A stretch of DNA of 64,000 nt from Holothuria scabra (taxonomy: Eukaryota; Echinodermata; Holothuroidea; Aspidochirotida; Holothuriidae), in the NCBI GenBank assembly GCA_037179385.1, contig CM074184.1, positions 18,556,001-18,620,000 of the forward strand. The letters are read 5' to 3'. The translations under genes and the position numbers were made by a program. The notes below the pieces were generated by a model that was given only the letters and a program-made list of their open reading frames with translations, searched no databases and was not told where the DNA came from. Each line of letters opens with the position of its first letter. The stretch's first letter is position 1. Below, one piece after another: positions 23,810 to 35,144 of this stretch.

Positions 23810-25085
23810 TCTATGTCAATCTTTGAGAGACATGGTATCAAAATCAAGTGTTCTGGAAGTTTCCTGTAGATAAATAATATTAATCATTGCCTAGAGAACT
23901 ACAGTATGTAGAAAAAAGGCTTTCTCTTAGGAACAAATTAAGCCATGAGAAAATTTAACCCTAATGTCTCATACTCTATACTAGTTGGTGAAGTAGTCTA
24001 TATATACACAAATTGTATCAAGTTGTATGGACATCGTAACTTGTTAAACTTGATACAGGATGGAACGTTGTTAACGACTTACTATCCACGATACATTATG
24101 GAGGTAAAGAAGAGAATTCTAAACAATAAAGCTAATAATCGTACCCAGCTATGGCCCTCAACAATCATTTAGCCGTACGGATTTTTCTGTAAAAGCCGAT
24201 GAACATCGCGTCATAAAAAGCACAATTTCATGAGAGAAAATTTCGTAAGTTCATATCGTTTAAAATATTACTTCTTAATTCTTGTACAAGTATATGGAAA
24301 TTGTCTAAAATACCTGTGTAATGAATTATTATATGTTCTTGAGTAATATTATCTTTTTAGCATTTGATTAAGAAAGAAAACTAATAAGCTGTGAGATAAC
24401 ACCGATTTCTACTTTTCTCAGATTTAAGTTCTACTTGGATTTTCTTCCAATAGTGTAAGAAGCCATCGAAATGATCACCAATCTCAAAAACGCTAAGTTT
24501 GTTCACATTTCCAATCTGACTCCTGATGACCTTAATAATTTTGGATCTCGACGTGTAAAGATGGAGATCTTTCTAAAAAAAAAAGTATTTATGCAAAAAT
24601 GAAAAGTATTTAATCTTTTCTATTTTCAGATATCGTTTATATAAACTATTTTGAAGGTTTATTATTTTGCTTTTAAGTGACGTAAGATTAATTTCAGTGG
24701 TTCACGTTCTGACGAATGCAATAACAAGAAGACCTTTATGAGTATTACGAGATATGCTGGAATAAGTTTTCGGAATTTCTGCTGACCTCAAAATTTGGTT
24801 CCATAAAATTGAAAAATACTACTTCCGACAATCGGAACCTTTCTCCTCTTTCTTTCAGATACCATGATTCACAAAAAATGGCAGGGATGTGTCTTTGGAT
24901 TTCTAAAGCTAAACAAACTGTCATTACGTGTAATTTACGCCAAACCACTTGTCTTTGTCCTTTGTCCTAAGAGAGCTTAGGGGAGGGGTAAATGTGTACT
25001 CAATTACTCAAGCCTCGCATTCCTATATGTTGTATATGTCATAACATTTCATGACGTAACATGAATTGAAAAATATCCAACCGGT
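23810..25085. other. Region downstream of LRR2
   Basis: AT-rich non-coding DNA. Short open frames at 23945-24172 and 24745-24948 have no recognisable domain. Confidence 0.5.
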
Positions 25086-25090
25086 CAACC

Positions 25091-25096
25091 TTTATT
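25091..25096 (-). terminator. Polyadenylation signal of LRR2
   Basis: A minus-strand AATAAA 64 nt after the LRR2 stop codon. The sequence just downstream on the minus strand is T/G-containing, which fits a short 3' untranslated region. Confidence 0.55.
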
Positions 25097-25159
25097 TTAT
25101 ATTCTCGTTTTCGTTCCCGCTTATTTTTGATAAGTGTCGTGTCTGCAATAACCACGAAA

Positions 25160-26437
25160 TCAAAGAATACAGGTTTTCAGAACCCAAAGCAATAGAAACA
25201 CTGTTAAAATGACCGCAATATAGATCAACAGAGCAAACATTTTGACATTTTTGTCAGATACCTCGACGCAATCAATTGCAGTGCCTTGGATGTTGAAATC
25301 CTTTTTAGGTTTCACATTTGTGCCTGCTTCGATTGAAACTTTGGTTCTTTCGTTCCGTGAGATGTTATCAACAACATGGATAGTTGAGTGAGTAGTAGAA
25401 ATACTTCTCTCCGTCGTAGTGTCAGGGAAGTTGATGGGGTCACATGACACCGGTATGTCCTCATTAATAGAATAATCCTCACACATAATATGATTGCGGA
25501 TTTCATAATGTTGTCGTTCGAATTCTGTTTTATTCCTGTACCATTGTTGTAACAGTAAAAAGTCACAGTCACAAAGAAAAGGATTATCATCGATATAAAT
25601 TTTATCGCTAATATGCAAATATGGGACTACGTCACCAGACTGATTTAAGTTATTGTTGGCAACATCAAACAACTCGTATGATACATAACCCGTAGGAACA
25701 GGAAGACTCGTAATATCATTTCCCGACAAGATTACCTCTCTCAAAGATGCTAAATCGTCAAACAAACCATCGGGTATCCATCCAAGTTTGTTTTCACTCA
25801 GATCAATGAGTTCTAGGCTGTTGAGGTTGTGGAAAGCACTTTGATAGATAAACCTCAGCCTATTCTTTCCGAGATAAAGGTATCGCAAGTTTGACATTCC
25901 GAGAAATACTTGTGGATGTAATGTCTCAATCTTGTTATAAGCTAAATGTAGGAGCACGACGTGTAGGAGATTTTTTAAGGCATCTTCATCAATATATCTA
26001 AGTTTATTGTGACTAAGATAAATTCTTTCCAGATGATAGGCTGGACCTGTGAAAGTTCCGTTTTGAAGTTCATTTAGGTAGTTGTGAGATGCTAACAGAT
26101 TACGTAATCGGAGCACACACAAGAACGTCCCAGGCTCAATGACTGTTATGGTATTTTGCGAAACGTCCAAAGTCCTAAGTTTGTTGTATCCAGACAGGCA
26201 TTCAACCCTGAGTCGTGCTATTTTATTTTCCTGTACTTCCAGCATAGTAGCATCTGTACATCCTGTCGAGAAGGGAACCTGGTAGAGATCTCTCTCTTCA
26301 CATTGAACTCTATGAAACCAGTCGTCGTAACTACAGACTTCATTGCAGTTATGATGCCTTGAACTAGCATCATGGGGCACGGGAGTAGATTGACCGACAA
26401 ACCCAAAAGCAAAGTTCATCAATATAGAAAATAGCAT
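25160..26437 (-). CDS. LRR2: leucine-rich-repeat type I membrane protein
   Basis: A 425-residue protein with a hydrophobic N-terminus (about 1-16, likely signal peptide), an LRRNT cap (C31, C35, C46, C60), about eight or nine leucine-rich repeats (62-285), an LRRCT cap (C289, C291, C319, C332), and a Ser/Thr-rich linker. A membrane helix (about 400-421) is followed by only a few residues, so signalling would need a partner or a lipid-raft role. Several N-glycosylation sequons (for example NGT at 126, NQS at 265, NKT at 302) agree with an extracellular position. It is a clear paralogue of LRR1 6.6 kb away: shared N-cap, shared ER-x-HYE block after the C-cap CxC, shared end helix. Cap-LRR-cap proteins recognise protein or microbial ligands; the ligand here is unknown. 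The ATG at 26435-26437 is the first in the exon after the acceptor at 26486-26487. Confidence 0.92.
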   Translation of the reverse strand: MLFSILMNFAFGFVGQSTPVPHDASSRHHNCNEVCSYDDWFHRVQCEERDLYQVPFSTGCTDATMLEVQENKIARLRVECLSGYNKLRTLDVSQNTITVIEPGTFLCVLRLRNLLASHNYLNELQNGTFTGPAYHLERIYLSHNKLRYIDEDALKNLLHVVLLHLAYNKIETLHPQVFLGMSNLRYLYLGKNRLRFIYQSAFHNLNSLELIDLSENKLGWIPDGLFDDLASLREVILSGNDITSLPVPTGYVSYELFDVANNNLNQSGDVVPYLHISDKIYIDDNPFLCDCDFLLLQQWYRNKTEFERQHYEIRNHIMCEDYSINEDIPVSCDPINFPDTTTERSISTTHSTIHVVDNISRNERTKVSIEAGTNVKPKKDFNIQGTAIDCVEVSDKNVKMFALLIYIAVILTVFLLLWVLKTCIL

Positions 26438-26485
26438 CGAATGCGGAGTGATTTGCCAAATAATCCACCAACCCCCTTTAGAAAC

Positions 26486-26502
26486 CTGTCAGTGAAAGAA
26501 AA
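26486..26502 (-). promoter_or_regulatory. 3' splice site of the LRR2 leader intron
   Basis: On the minus strand a pyrimidine-rich TTTTCTTTCACTGACAG acceptor sits 48 nt before the ATG. The frame stays open between acceptor and ATG, so an upstream exon could add N-terminal residues. The LRR1 exon has similar sequence at the same place (GGTGG/GGGGTGG block). Confidence 0.6.
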
Positions 26503-26509
26503 GATTAAA

Positions 26510-27500
26510 ACATGACAGAAATGCAATCTAGAATTGATCAAAAACATTTTGAACTTGAAGTCCATATTCCATCATTTTCGGTATGAAATATGAACAAATC
26601 AGAAATATTGCTGGAAACCCATTCTAGAAATTTGTAATGCAAACAATGCCACTTTCTGCACTACTATATCATCTGTCACTGCCTGTTTGTAATGCTGTGA
26701 CAATTAACACTCATAGACCAGCAAACCAGTGCCCTCGAGTAGAAGAACAAGGTACAATTATCGAAGCATTTCATCATGAAACAGTCTTGACCGAATTTTG
26801 TCAGGATAAGCTTTCAGCTGGGTAACGTACGGAAGCCGAGAACGGCGAGGTAGGGAGAAAACGCAAATCGATTTCTCTGTACCAGGAATTCCAATAAAAT
26901 AGAAGAGGGCGTACTGCAAGATCGTTTTGTTATAGCATGCAAAGTATTGAGTATCCTCAAAGTAAAAGGGCGAGTCTCAATGCTACTAGATAACAGGGCC
27001 GTATAGACAAGAACAGAGCATTAGTACCCGTCTTTGTCTACAACAACATGGACATAAAGGAGTGGGTGTTTTGCTATGGGTAACTAAATGCGAGAACACC
27101 AAGTCTCACAGGCTCGAAAAATTATATCATGTAATGAAAACATGCTAAGTAACACCTAAAACAAGTTGCTCATGAACTCCGAGGGTCATATGCTAACAAT
27201 AACTCAGTGTAGTATGATATTTTCTTTGCATGGTGTCCTTCTAGGATCTTTGTATTTGAACTGTGTATTTTTGCAACTTGTCTTAGGCAAGTTTCTAACG
27301 AAAGATGTTAAGATCTATAGTAGAGTACAGTTATGTTTCAACTAGTGAGTACACTCAGTGAATAACTAATAAAACAGGTAGGTGGTAGAATAATCTGATA
27401 CTAAGTACTGTATGCCGTACTTCCATGATTTTAACGGGTGTGTTGTCTTGTAATCAGAAAGGCATCACCGCTGTGGGGTAGGATTACCGTAGATACGTAT
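26510..27500. other. Stretch without recognisable features
   Basis: Intergenic sequence upstream of LRR2; should contain its leader exon and promoter, but nothing can be placed with confidence. Confidence 0.5.
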
Positions 27501-27504
27501 AAGG

Positions 27505-27652
27505 TACTGCCTAACGGTAAAAGCATCCGCCGCGGGTTCTCTTCCTAGGTGGAGTCATACCAAAGACTCTGAAAATGGAACCTACTGCCGTTGTGCGTGA
27601 TGCTCAGCATAAGCAATGGAGTAGGGAAAACAAGCCAGTGAGCCACAACTAG
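27505..27652 (+). mobile_element. tRNA-derived SINE, copy 3
   Basis: Plus-strand copy. A tRNA-like head with a degraded A-box region (ctgcctaacggtaaaag) and B-box region (gcgggttctcttcc) is followed by the family body gagtcataccaaagactctg, then agcataagcaatggagtagg. It lies just upstream of the tetranucleotide array. Confidence 0.65.
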
Positions 27653-27701
27653 CAAACAGGCCGCGGCCGGCTCGTCTTCAATAGGCTGAAAACTGGGCCG
27701 T

Positions 27702-27753
27702 AAAACTCTAACTAACTAGCTAAGTAACTAACTAACTAAGTAACTAACTAACT
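27702..27753 (+). repeat. (ACTA)n-type degenerate tetranucleotide repeat
   Basis: About 50 bp of ctaa/acta units with a few G substitutions run directly into the (GACC)n array, making a compound microsatellite. Confidence 0.85.
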
Positions 27754-28699
27754 GACCGACCGACCGACCGACCGACCGACCGACCGACCGACCGACCGAC
27801 CGACCGACCGACCGACCGACCGACCGACCGACCGACCGACCGACCGACCGACCGACCGACCGACCGACCGACCGACCGACCGACCGACCGACCGACCGAC
27901 CGACCGACCGACCGACCGACCGACCGACCGACCGACCGACCGACCGACCGACCGACCGACCGACCGACCGACCGACCGACCGACCGACCGACCGACCGAC
28001 CGACCGACCGACCGACCGACCGACCGACCGACCGACCGACCGACCGACCGACCGACCGACCGACCGACCGACCGACCGACCGACCGACCGACCGACCGAC
28101 CGACCGACCGACCGACCGACCGACCGACCGATCAACCGACCGACCGACCGACCGACCGACCGACCGACCGACCGACCGACCGACCGACCGACCGACCGAC
28201 CGACCGACCGACCGACCGACCGACCGACCGACCGACCGACCGACCGACCGACCGACCGACCGACCGACCGACCGACCGACCGACCGACCGACCGACCGAC
28301 CGACCGACCGACCGACCGACCGACCGACCGACCGACCGACCGACCGACCGACCGACCGACCGACCGACCGACCGACCGACCGACCGACCGACCGACCGAC
28401 CGACCGACCGACCGACCGACCGACCGACCGACCGACCGACCGACCGACCGACCGACCGACCGACCGACCGACCGACCGACCGACCGACCGACCGACCGAC
28501 CGACCGACCGACCGACCGACCGACCGACCGACCGACCGACCGACCGACCGACCGACCGACCGACCGACCGACCGACCGACCGACCGACCGACCGACCGAC
28601 CGACCGACCGACCGACCGACCGACCGACCGACCGACCGACCGACCGACCGACCGACCGACCGACCGACCGACCGACCGACCGACCGACCGACCGACCGA
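27754..28699 (+). repeat. (GACC)n microsatellite, ~946 bp
   Basis: About 236 units of GACC with one visible interruption (gatcaacc near 28130). The long open frames read from it on the minus strand encode only a repeated Ser-Val-Gly-Arg string and exist because a 4-base repeat without stop codons is open in all frames. Such near-perfect length suggests recent expansion and makes the true length assembly-dependent. Confidence 0.97.
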
Positions 28700-29395
28700 T
28701 ATCCTGTGTCATCGAGCCACTGGTAGGCCTCCTTTCAGTGACGTACGAAGGGGGGGGGGACCATTGGGCCATGCCCCCCCCCCCCCCGTCACCGATGCCA
28801 TTTTTTTCCTTTTTTTATAAAAATACGGAGTCAAACTTTAGTAACACAGATTGTATTTCAAAAGATAGCATATGTGGCACCAGGTAGCATATAAGGACAC
28901 CCAATTTTTCAAAAAACTTTCAAAGGGGAAGCTAGGATTGCCTCTGCAAGGCCCCTCAGTGATTCCATTTTCCCCCCTACAAATAGGCAAGTTCTGCCAA
29001 ATTCCAATTTTTACTTAAAAAGGTGGACTCTGTATCCCACTGGTGGAATCTATTAAAATAAAGACATGTTAAGATTCTCTTTACAAGCATGAATACGCTA
29101 TTTTTAGCCATCTGAGGGGTCTGATTTTTCGAAATTTTCTTTAAGCTCCACGCCAACTAATGGTGGCGCTTCTCTGAGATGATCTTTATGATAAAATAAC
29201 GTTTTGTGTCCAAGAAAAACCACAATCATGTACCGATCAATGTTCTTTTATTTTGACTCCTAAAAGTGTGAAAATTTAATGACAAGTTTTACTTCGTAAG
29301 GTAGCATAAATGGCATAAGAATGCATGTGAAGACACAAAAGTTTTAGCTTTGTCATGAACCACCACGATTCAACTTTTAACACTGTTCCTGGACA
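28700..29395 (+). mobile_element. hAT-B family copy, 3' truncated
   Basis: Starts next to the (GACC)n array. A CAGTGACGTACGAAGG end at 28737 is followed by G- and C-runs and a body that matches the complement of 46130-47022 over about 650 bp, including gcatatgtggcacca, ggacaccca and the gccatctgaggggtctga block. The 37 bp before the CAGTG end are also shared with the other copy. The 3' end is lost where a DR1-repeat fragment begins at about 29426. Confidence 0.75.
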
Positions 29396-29425
29396 TTTTT
29401 TATATTCCGTATGCACATTTGTCAT

Positions 29426-29480
29426 GTTGAAAAGAAGAAACCTATTGTTTTTGTTGGAGGTCAAAGGTCAATTGATTTCT
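29426..29480 (-). repeat. Fragment of the DR1 minisatellite family
   Basis: The block aacctattgtttttgttgga followed by ggtcaaaggtcaattg is the complement of one unit of the array at 51967-52880. It contains a perfect AGGTCA-A-AGGTCA direct repeat on the plus strand. Confidence 0.7.
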
Positions 29481-29645
29481 CCAGAAGTAAAATTGTAAGC
29501 ACCTTGTTAAGCATAATGAGGGGGAGAATTCCCAAACCTCATTGTTTGGTATCCAAGAGAACAAATTTCACAGTAAAGAAGAAGGCTGCCATTATTCGGC
29601 GGACGACCCGTTCTTGTCCTCAACTACGTACGTAGAATCAAAACC

Positions 29646-29673
29646 GATACTACACATGGTCTTAGCCAAAAGG
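29646..29673 (-). ncRNA. Second U2 snRNA-like fragment
   Basis: The minus strand reads CCTTTTGGCTAAGACCATGT then GTAGTATC, matching U2 nucleotides 13-40 with three differences. It is a decayed retro-fragment of the same region of U2 found at 21866-21900, in the same orientation. Confidence 0.6.
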
Positions 29674-29768
29674 ATGTTCTTTTCATCCAGTCAAGAATGG
29701 AGCTATGCATGACAAATAAACAACGTAAATGGTCTGAAGGCCTTGGGGTTGGTCAAGTGTTGTCCCAG

Positions 29769-30045
29769 TTCTCTCACCCCAAACACTATCAATTCTCCTA
29801 ACCTTCTTACCGAAGCCCCTCCCACAATTGTCTGAATTCATCCTCATCCAGATACAATCTCAGTTTCTTGCTTCAAGGTGAGTAGAAAAAGACTCAATTA
29901 ATTTGTATAATCAACACACTCTCAGTACCGTTCATGCTGTGTAATATAAGCTTTGGTACTCTGCATTGTAGGTGCCCATCAAAGAGCTGAGCCAATTGAG
30001 AATTTCGGTACCCCCGTACCAAAATTGTAGTTTGGGGTGAGAGAT
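29769..30045 (+). mobile_element. MITE family F, best copy
   Basis: A ~277-bp element with perfect 15-bp inverted ends (tctctcaccccaaac / gtttggggtgagaga). The interior contains cacaattgtctgaattcatc and tataagctttggtactctgcattg, both shared with 35145-35423. No coding. I could not settle the target duplication, so the superfamily is open. Confidence 0.8.
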
Positions 30046-30059
30046 TTGGCCAGAGGGTC

Positions 30060-31330
30060 GGGAGAACTTTGAGAAAAAAAAAAACAAAACAAAAAAAAAA
30101 ACAACTACTTAGAATCAAAACCTGTTTTGGCGGAGATCAACTAAATCTTCAGAGCTCAAATGCCAGGCTACAAATTTCATGTAAGATCACCGGGGCTTAA
30201 ATACTTTGTTAAAAAGATGACTTCAAGTAGGAAAGTTGAAAGAATTTCATATTTGTAGGTGAATTCACAATGGTTAAGCTTAAGAAAAGAACTGTTTTGA
30301 GAAAGGTTAGAAGTTATCTGGAGTCACCAGCCATCAAAACCTAAATTTTTCAAGAATATCCAAGATTATCTTCTGAGGTCACCAAAAGGTCAAAACAAGT
30401 TCCCCGGTAAACTTTCTTTCGGCAACGAACCACTAAGTTTTTTGGCTCCCTGTTTTTTTCTTTTTCTTCTTTTTAAACAAAACCCCAAATGTCAGGAGAT
30501 GTGTCGACGGTGAAGGAATTTCAGAATATGTTAATGCTTAATTTTTGTTCCAGAGATCAAAGGCCAGTAAAGTGTACATTAGACGGTTTTATTTGTGGTA
30601 TGACTGACTTATCCGAAAATTATTTTGATCAACACGGTATGCTTGCGGCTTTTCTAAATGAATGATTGATTAAAGGTTGGGTTTAAAACTAAAGAATAGT
30701 CCAGAACCAATATTACTTTTTAATATGTTTTAGAGGAACATATTTAGACATTCTAGTGAATATTTATATTCGTTTCTCGAGATGTTAGCAATTGAATGCT
30801 ATAAATTTCTCCATAAACTGAAGTTAAAGTAAGCAGGCAGGAAGTCATGGTTTCACATTGTTGGCCAATGTTCTGTTTTTCTTTACAATTTACCATCAAT
30901 TTTAAATCATTTAACTCTGATACGTTGATGCCATATGTGGACCCCAAGCAATGTATTTTTAAAATCATTATGTGACTTTGAGTTGGTGTATCTCTAATCA
31001 ATTCAAGGACAAAAGAGAGTAATGAAAAATAAAGTAAAATTACCGTTGAACATTGGCCAAAAATATGAATCCTTGATAGCACACTTGATTGCTTCACGTT
31101 AACTTTTTTGTAGAAAATGTGTCCGCTTCAAATATCAGTAGACCCTATCCCAAAAGCCAAACATGAGAAATGAATTACACTTTCACCAAAATGCTTAGAA
31201 TTTATAGAATCTTCTTCACTACATTTACTCTGAATTTCGTTATGGACTATTTTTTAAAGGCTGCAACCATTTTACAGTTTACATTTGAACTTCCTGTTTC
31301 TTTTTTATCAATTTTTATGAGAAACTTAGC
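30060..31330. other. Stretch without recognisable genes
   Basis: AT-rich sequence with an A-rich run at about 30074-30110 and short AGGTCA/AAGGTCA half-site patches at about 30375-30400, possibly relics of the DR1 repeat. Short open frames (for example 30753-31097) show no domain. Confidence 0.45.
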
Positions 31331-31339
31331 AGTTTCAAA

Positions 31340-31467
31340 GACAATTATGCAAATTTAATATTAGGGAAAAAATATTGAAAAACACCTAAAATAGCCGTTT
31401 TTCTCCATTCCCTTATACCTTTCCCTCGTGTAGTGCTCGAATACCTCCGTGACACAATCGTGGGCTA
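31340..31467. mobile_element. Solo hAT-like 3' end
   Basis: Ends in gggctacgctactg, the complement of a CAGTAGCGTAGCCC terminus. The body (aacacctaaaatagccg, then cattcccttatacctttccctcgtg) resembles the right half of E10 at 53860-53979. No matching left end was found. Confidence 0.45.
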
Positions 31468-32164
31468 CGCTACTGAATACTGGTAGCCTATTATTAAACA
31501 TCAAGATTACTTTTTGTCAAATGATACGCCAAATTTTGAAAAAAAAATATGTGGGAGCTATTTAAATAAAAAACAAAATTGGTGCAACAAATTTCTGAAA
31601 GAACAATTAGTGTCCCATACAACTCTACACTTCGTTAACCCACCATGTACGGGATTGCGTAACCAAGTGGGTTTGTATATGTAGGACAGCCACTTGCGTA
31701 CATGAGTTACCGTAGGTTGTGTTTCTTCAAGTAGCCTCAAAAATATCATTGTCATATAGCGCGAAGTCCGTTCTAAGTGGATAGTTTTTCTTCAGAGAAA
31801 TGGCTATGCTACCAGCGAAATGACTATTTTCAACTTGAATCAGAAAATTTTGGGACAGACGCTTCCAGCATGTGCTAGGCCTACCCCTAGACAGTGTTGC
31901 AGTGCTCGAGACCGGCTTTTCCTGGTCTCGGTCTCGACACCCTGTGGTCTCGTCATGGACCCTTGCGGTCTCAGAAATTGTCCTGGTCTTGCTTCGAGAC
32001 CGGCCAAAAATTTGTTTTTAATTTTTGTTTAAATAAGATACATAATGTCTAAAAATAAAAAAAATGAATATTACGTACATTGCAAGATTATTTATGTATT
32101 TACTCATTTTTTAAGTGAGTGATTTTTGTCCATTGTTATTTTATGATGGACATCAAAATATCTA

Positions 32165-32350
32165 CACCGGTGAAGTACCCAGGGAGGGACATTGGACCAT
32201 GCCACCCCACCCCCTTCCTCACAAAAGGTAGCATATGTGGCACCAGATTGCATGTAAGGACACCAACTTTAACAACATTTTTAACAAAAATTTCAAAAGG
32301 AAAAGGGCCATCCCTTAGGCTCGTTCCTCAGCCGGTAAAGACGTACGAGA
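32165..32350 (+). mobile_element. hAT-B family 5' fragment
   Basis: Shares the gcatatgtggcaccagattg block, then aaggacacc, with the copies at 28.7 and 46.8 kb, in the same orientation as the 28.7-kb copy. The matching 3' part appears 2.3 kb further on, so one element may have been split by later insertion. Confidence 0.6.
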
Positions 32351-33239
32351 AAGGGGCAGGGGAGAGGGGGATGCGGTGCGGTGAGCAATAGTCTTACATT
32401 TATCATGCAACAGGTGTTAGGAGTAAAACCATTTAAAGTCGGGAGTTCGGACATTTACATACAAAATCGCATCAATTCAGCGGATCTTGAATTTAGCCAA
32501 GAGTTACAATAGGGAAACAATAGCATAGTTTCAATTTTCTTGTACCCCCCCCCCCCCCCACCCCAAAGATTAAAAAAGATTTCATCTAATGTTATGGTAC
32601 ATTTTGTGGTAAATTTCTGATCTCTTAGTAAGTTGCTGCTTTTTGGTTTCCCGAAAGGGAAATCCTTTGGACTCACGCAGACAACACGTTTGCAAAACAT
32701 GTGTAGGATCGTGCATTTTAGTTTTTGCTCAGGCTATGATTTGTAAGCTCAACGATTGAAAATTATTTCTTGTTTTGCCCTGTTTTCAGCAGAATAGGTC
32801 CAAGCCAAAGCCTGTATTCATTTTGGATCATCGAGGTTGTTGTTTCTAGAGTAGATCATTGTTAAGAGGGACAGCTGTGTGAATGGCATTCCTGGACTCC
32901 AAAAATATATTGCAATGTGTTGCTGTTTGTTCCTTTTTGAAAAAATACTGTGACTTTCATCGGGTATATTTAAAATATTTGATTGCATAAATGCATAAAC
33001 ATCAAATTTCGTCTCGAAAATATGTCCACATGTGGCCGTCAGATATATGTATACCTTCTGTAAAATGTAGCAATCTTTATAAAGCTTTGTTTCACTAAGC
33101 GGTTGTACATTACTTGATAGCAGGGCATAGTCAAATGGACACGTTGTCATGTTTTTACAAAGTGACCGACATCTATACATCAGGACTTTGTCAACATTTT
33201 GCTTAGAATTATAATTTTACTATTAGTTATCAATGGTAA

Positions 33240-33730
33240 ATGGTACTTTGATGCTCTCCCTAAGAATTGTGAGGTATTTTTAGTTCAAGATACAGCTTTA
33301 CTCCCTATTATTTAAGTGGAAGCCATCGTACCACATAAAAGGTCACACGTCGGACCGGCTTTTCGACCGCAGTTACGTAATAGCATGAACAATGCATGCA
33401 TTCGGGTCAGTTAGTGGTTGTAACCTTACATAAACAGAGAGCAAAGTAAAATATTGCCGTGTTTCTTGCATAGAAGCTAACATTTATTTGGATTTGTACA
33501 TCAATACTTCCACAATAATTTAGTTTTAAATTACTTTTAAAGCTTTGTCTTCCATATGGAAACTTCAACGATACCTTTGGTACAAATTGTTAGGAATTAC
33601 TTGGCCAAGATACACTTGGCCAAGATACACAAGATACACTCTTTACTCCCTATGATTAAGTAGAAGACACTGCAGGGACCTTCTAATAGGTCACTTATCC
33701 GGTCGACCTTTCTACTCTTCATCGCAGTGG
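33240..33730. repeat. Local imperfect duplication
   Basis: Segments at about 33265-33400 and 33585-33730 share, in order, ttgtgaggtat/ttgttaggaat, caagatac, ttactccctat, taagtggaag/taagtagaag and a gacc-rich block. The second copy also contains a 15-bp doubling, ttggccaagatacac at about 33600-33630. Confidence 0.55.
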
Positions 33731-34639
33731 CAACACAAGCAAACAAGCGTGACTTTCATTGAATCATTTCGTCGCGTCGTAGTGTACAAGTTACCGAGTC
33801 CCATTCGCTATTTTCACAGCCTAAAGTTAGACCCGAAGAAAAACTTTGCAATTAGGCTGCTTTGTTTAATAAGCTGTTTGTTGTTTGAATCTCCGCGTCA
33901 ATGTCGTGGGAAAACACAGGTTTTCATGCAAGGTTTTTAAGGGTTCCATTGATATTAGTTATTATGAAAATTATACAATTGTATTTTCTAATGATTTTCT
34001 TGCCAACCACATTTTGCAAGTATTTAAAGCCGTCCATTTTCATCGCCTCGCAAACCAGAACCTTTCTTTGTATTGTATTGTATTTTGCATGTCTCACAAG
34101 TTCATATGACAATATAATTAGAAATTGAAATTCCTGTGTCTTTCATTTTCTGCCCCTGGTTTGTACGTTAATTTCATGTATTTCCGAAGTATTGCCCAAA
34201 ATCACATTTCAGGTTCAATAACTCTGAAGATAACAACTTCAACCAGCCCAAATATTACAGATCAATTAACTGTCCATTTGTTTCCTTTAAACAACACCTC
34301 AAAGCCAAGTTCAGCCCAACTCACAAAAACTGACCACAAACAGTGGACCATCAAAGCTCATCTACACCTTAAATTAATTCAGTAGTTATGACCGCAAACT
34401 TCGCTCTGGGTCTGTAATTTATCAAGTATATCTCTTCTCCCCTCCCCTGAACCCATCCCTTGGAGGTTATTTTGGACTGCCCACATCTGAAGAAATATTT
34501 CTCCCTTTTTTCGGGAAACTATTCATACTTAGGTTTTGATAATTGTTGCGAAGGATAGATAAAAATAAATGAATGATGGTGGAGCTCAACTTAGACATTT
34601 TTTTTATTTATGGTAGAATTACTTTTCTTTCATAAAAAT

Positions 34640-35000
34640 AAAAAATGACATGCTCCTGTCCCTTTTAGTCATTGATGCTCTTTTATTTTGACTCCTTAAA
34701 GTATGCAAATTTGAAAACAAATTTTACTTCGAATAGGTAGACCTACCGGTAGCTTACATGGCATATAATTGAATGTAAAGACACAAAATGTTCAGTTATA
34801 CCCCATTTACCACCACAATTCAATTTTAAGGACAATCCCTGTAAAATTAAAAACTTGCACCCTTTTGCATTTAAGCTCCTTGAAAGGGCCAAGAATTTTC
34901 AAAGGGGAAAGGGAAACCCTCTCCCTTAGACCCCTCCCCCTACTGGCAATCACTCAACATACTACATGCCCCTCCCACTTCAGAGAAAAATTGCTTACTT
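34640..35000 (+). mobile_element. hAT-B family 3' fragment
   Basis: Matches the complement of 45990-46270: ctcttttattttgactcc, then aattttacttcg, gcttacatggcata, aagctccttgaaa and tgcccctcccacttcagaga. Same orientation as the 5' fragment at 32165. Confidence 0.6.
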
Positions 35001-35144
35001 CACTGAACCTCACCTTACCTTTTATAAACTCATAGACTGAGTTTACTTTTTAAAAAGGCCAATTGCTTTGAAAAATAGGCCAATCATTGAGGAAAATAGT
35101 ATTCATGTAATGAGCCCACACACTCCATCTACAAAGGACTTAAA

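Noticed and set aside
25160..26437. LRR2 as a Toll-like receptor
   Set aside because: No TIR domain; only a few residues follow the membrane helix.
27728..28772. Long minus-strand open frames (135 and 342 codons) of Ser-Val-Gly-Arg repeats
   Set aside because: They are translations of the (GACC)n microsatellite, which is open in every frame; no signal, domain or splice context.
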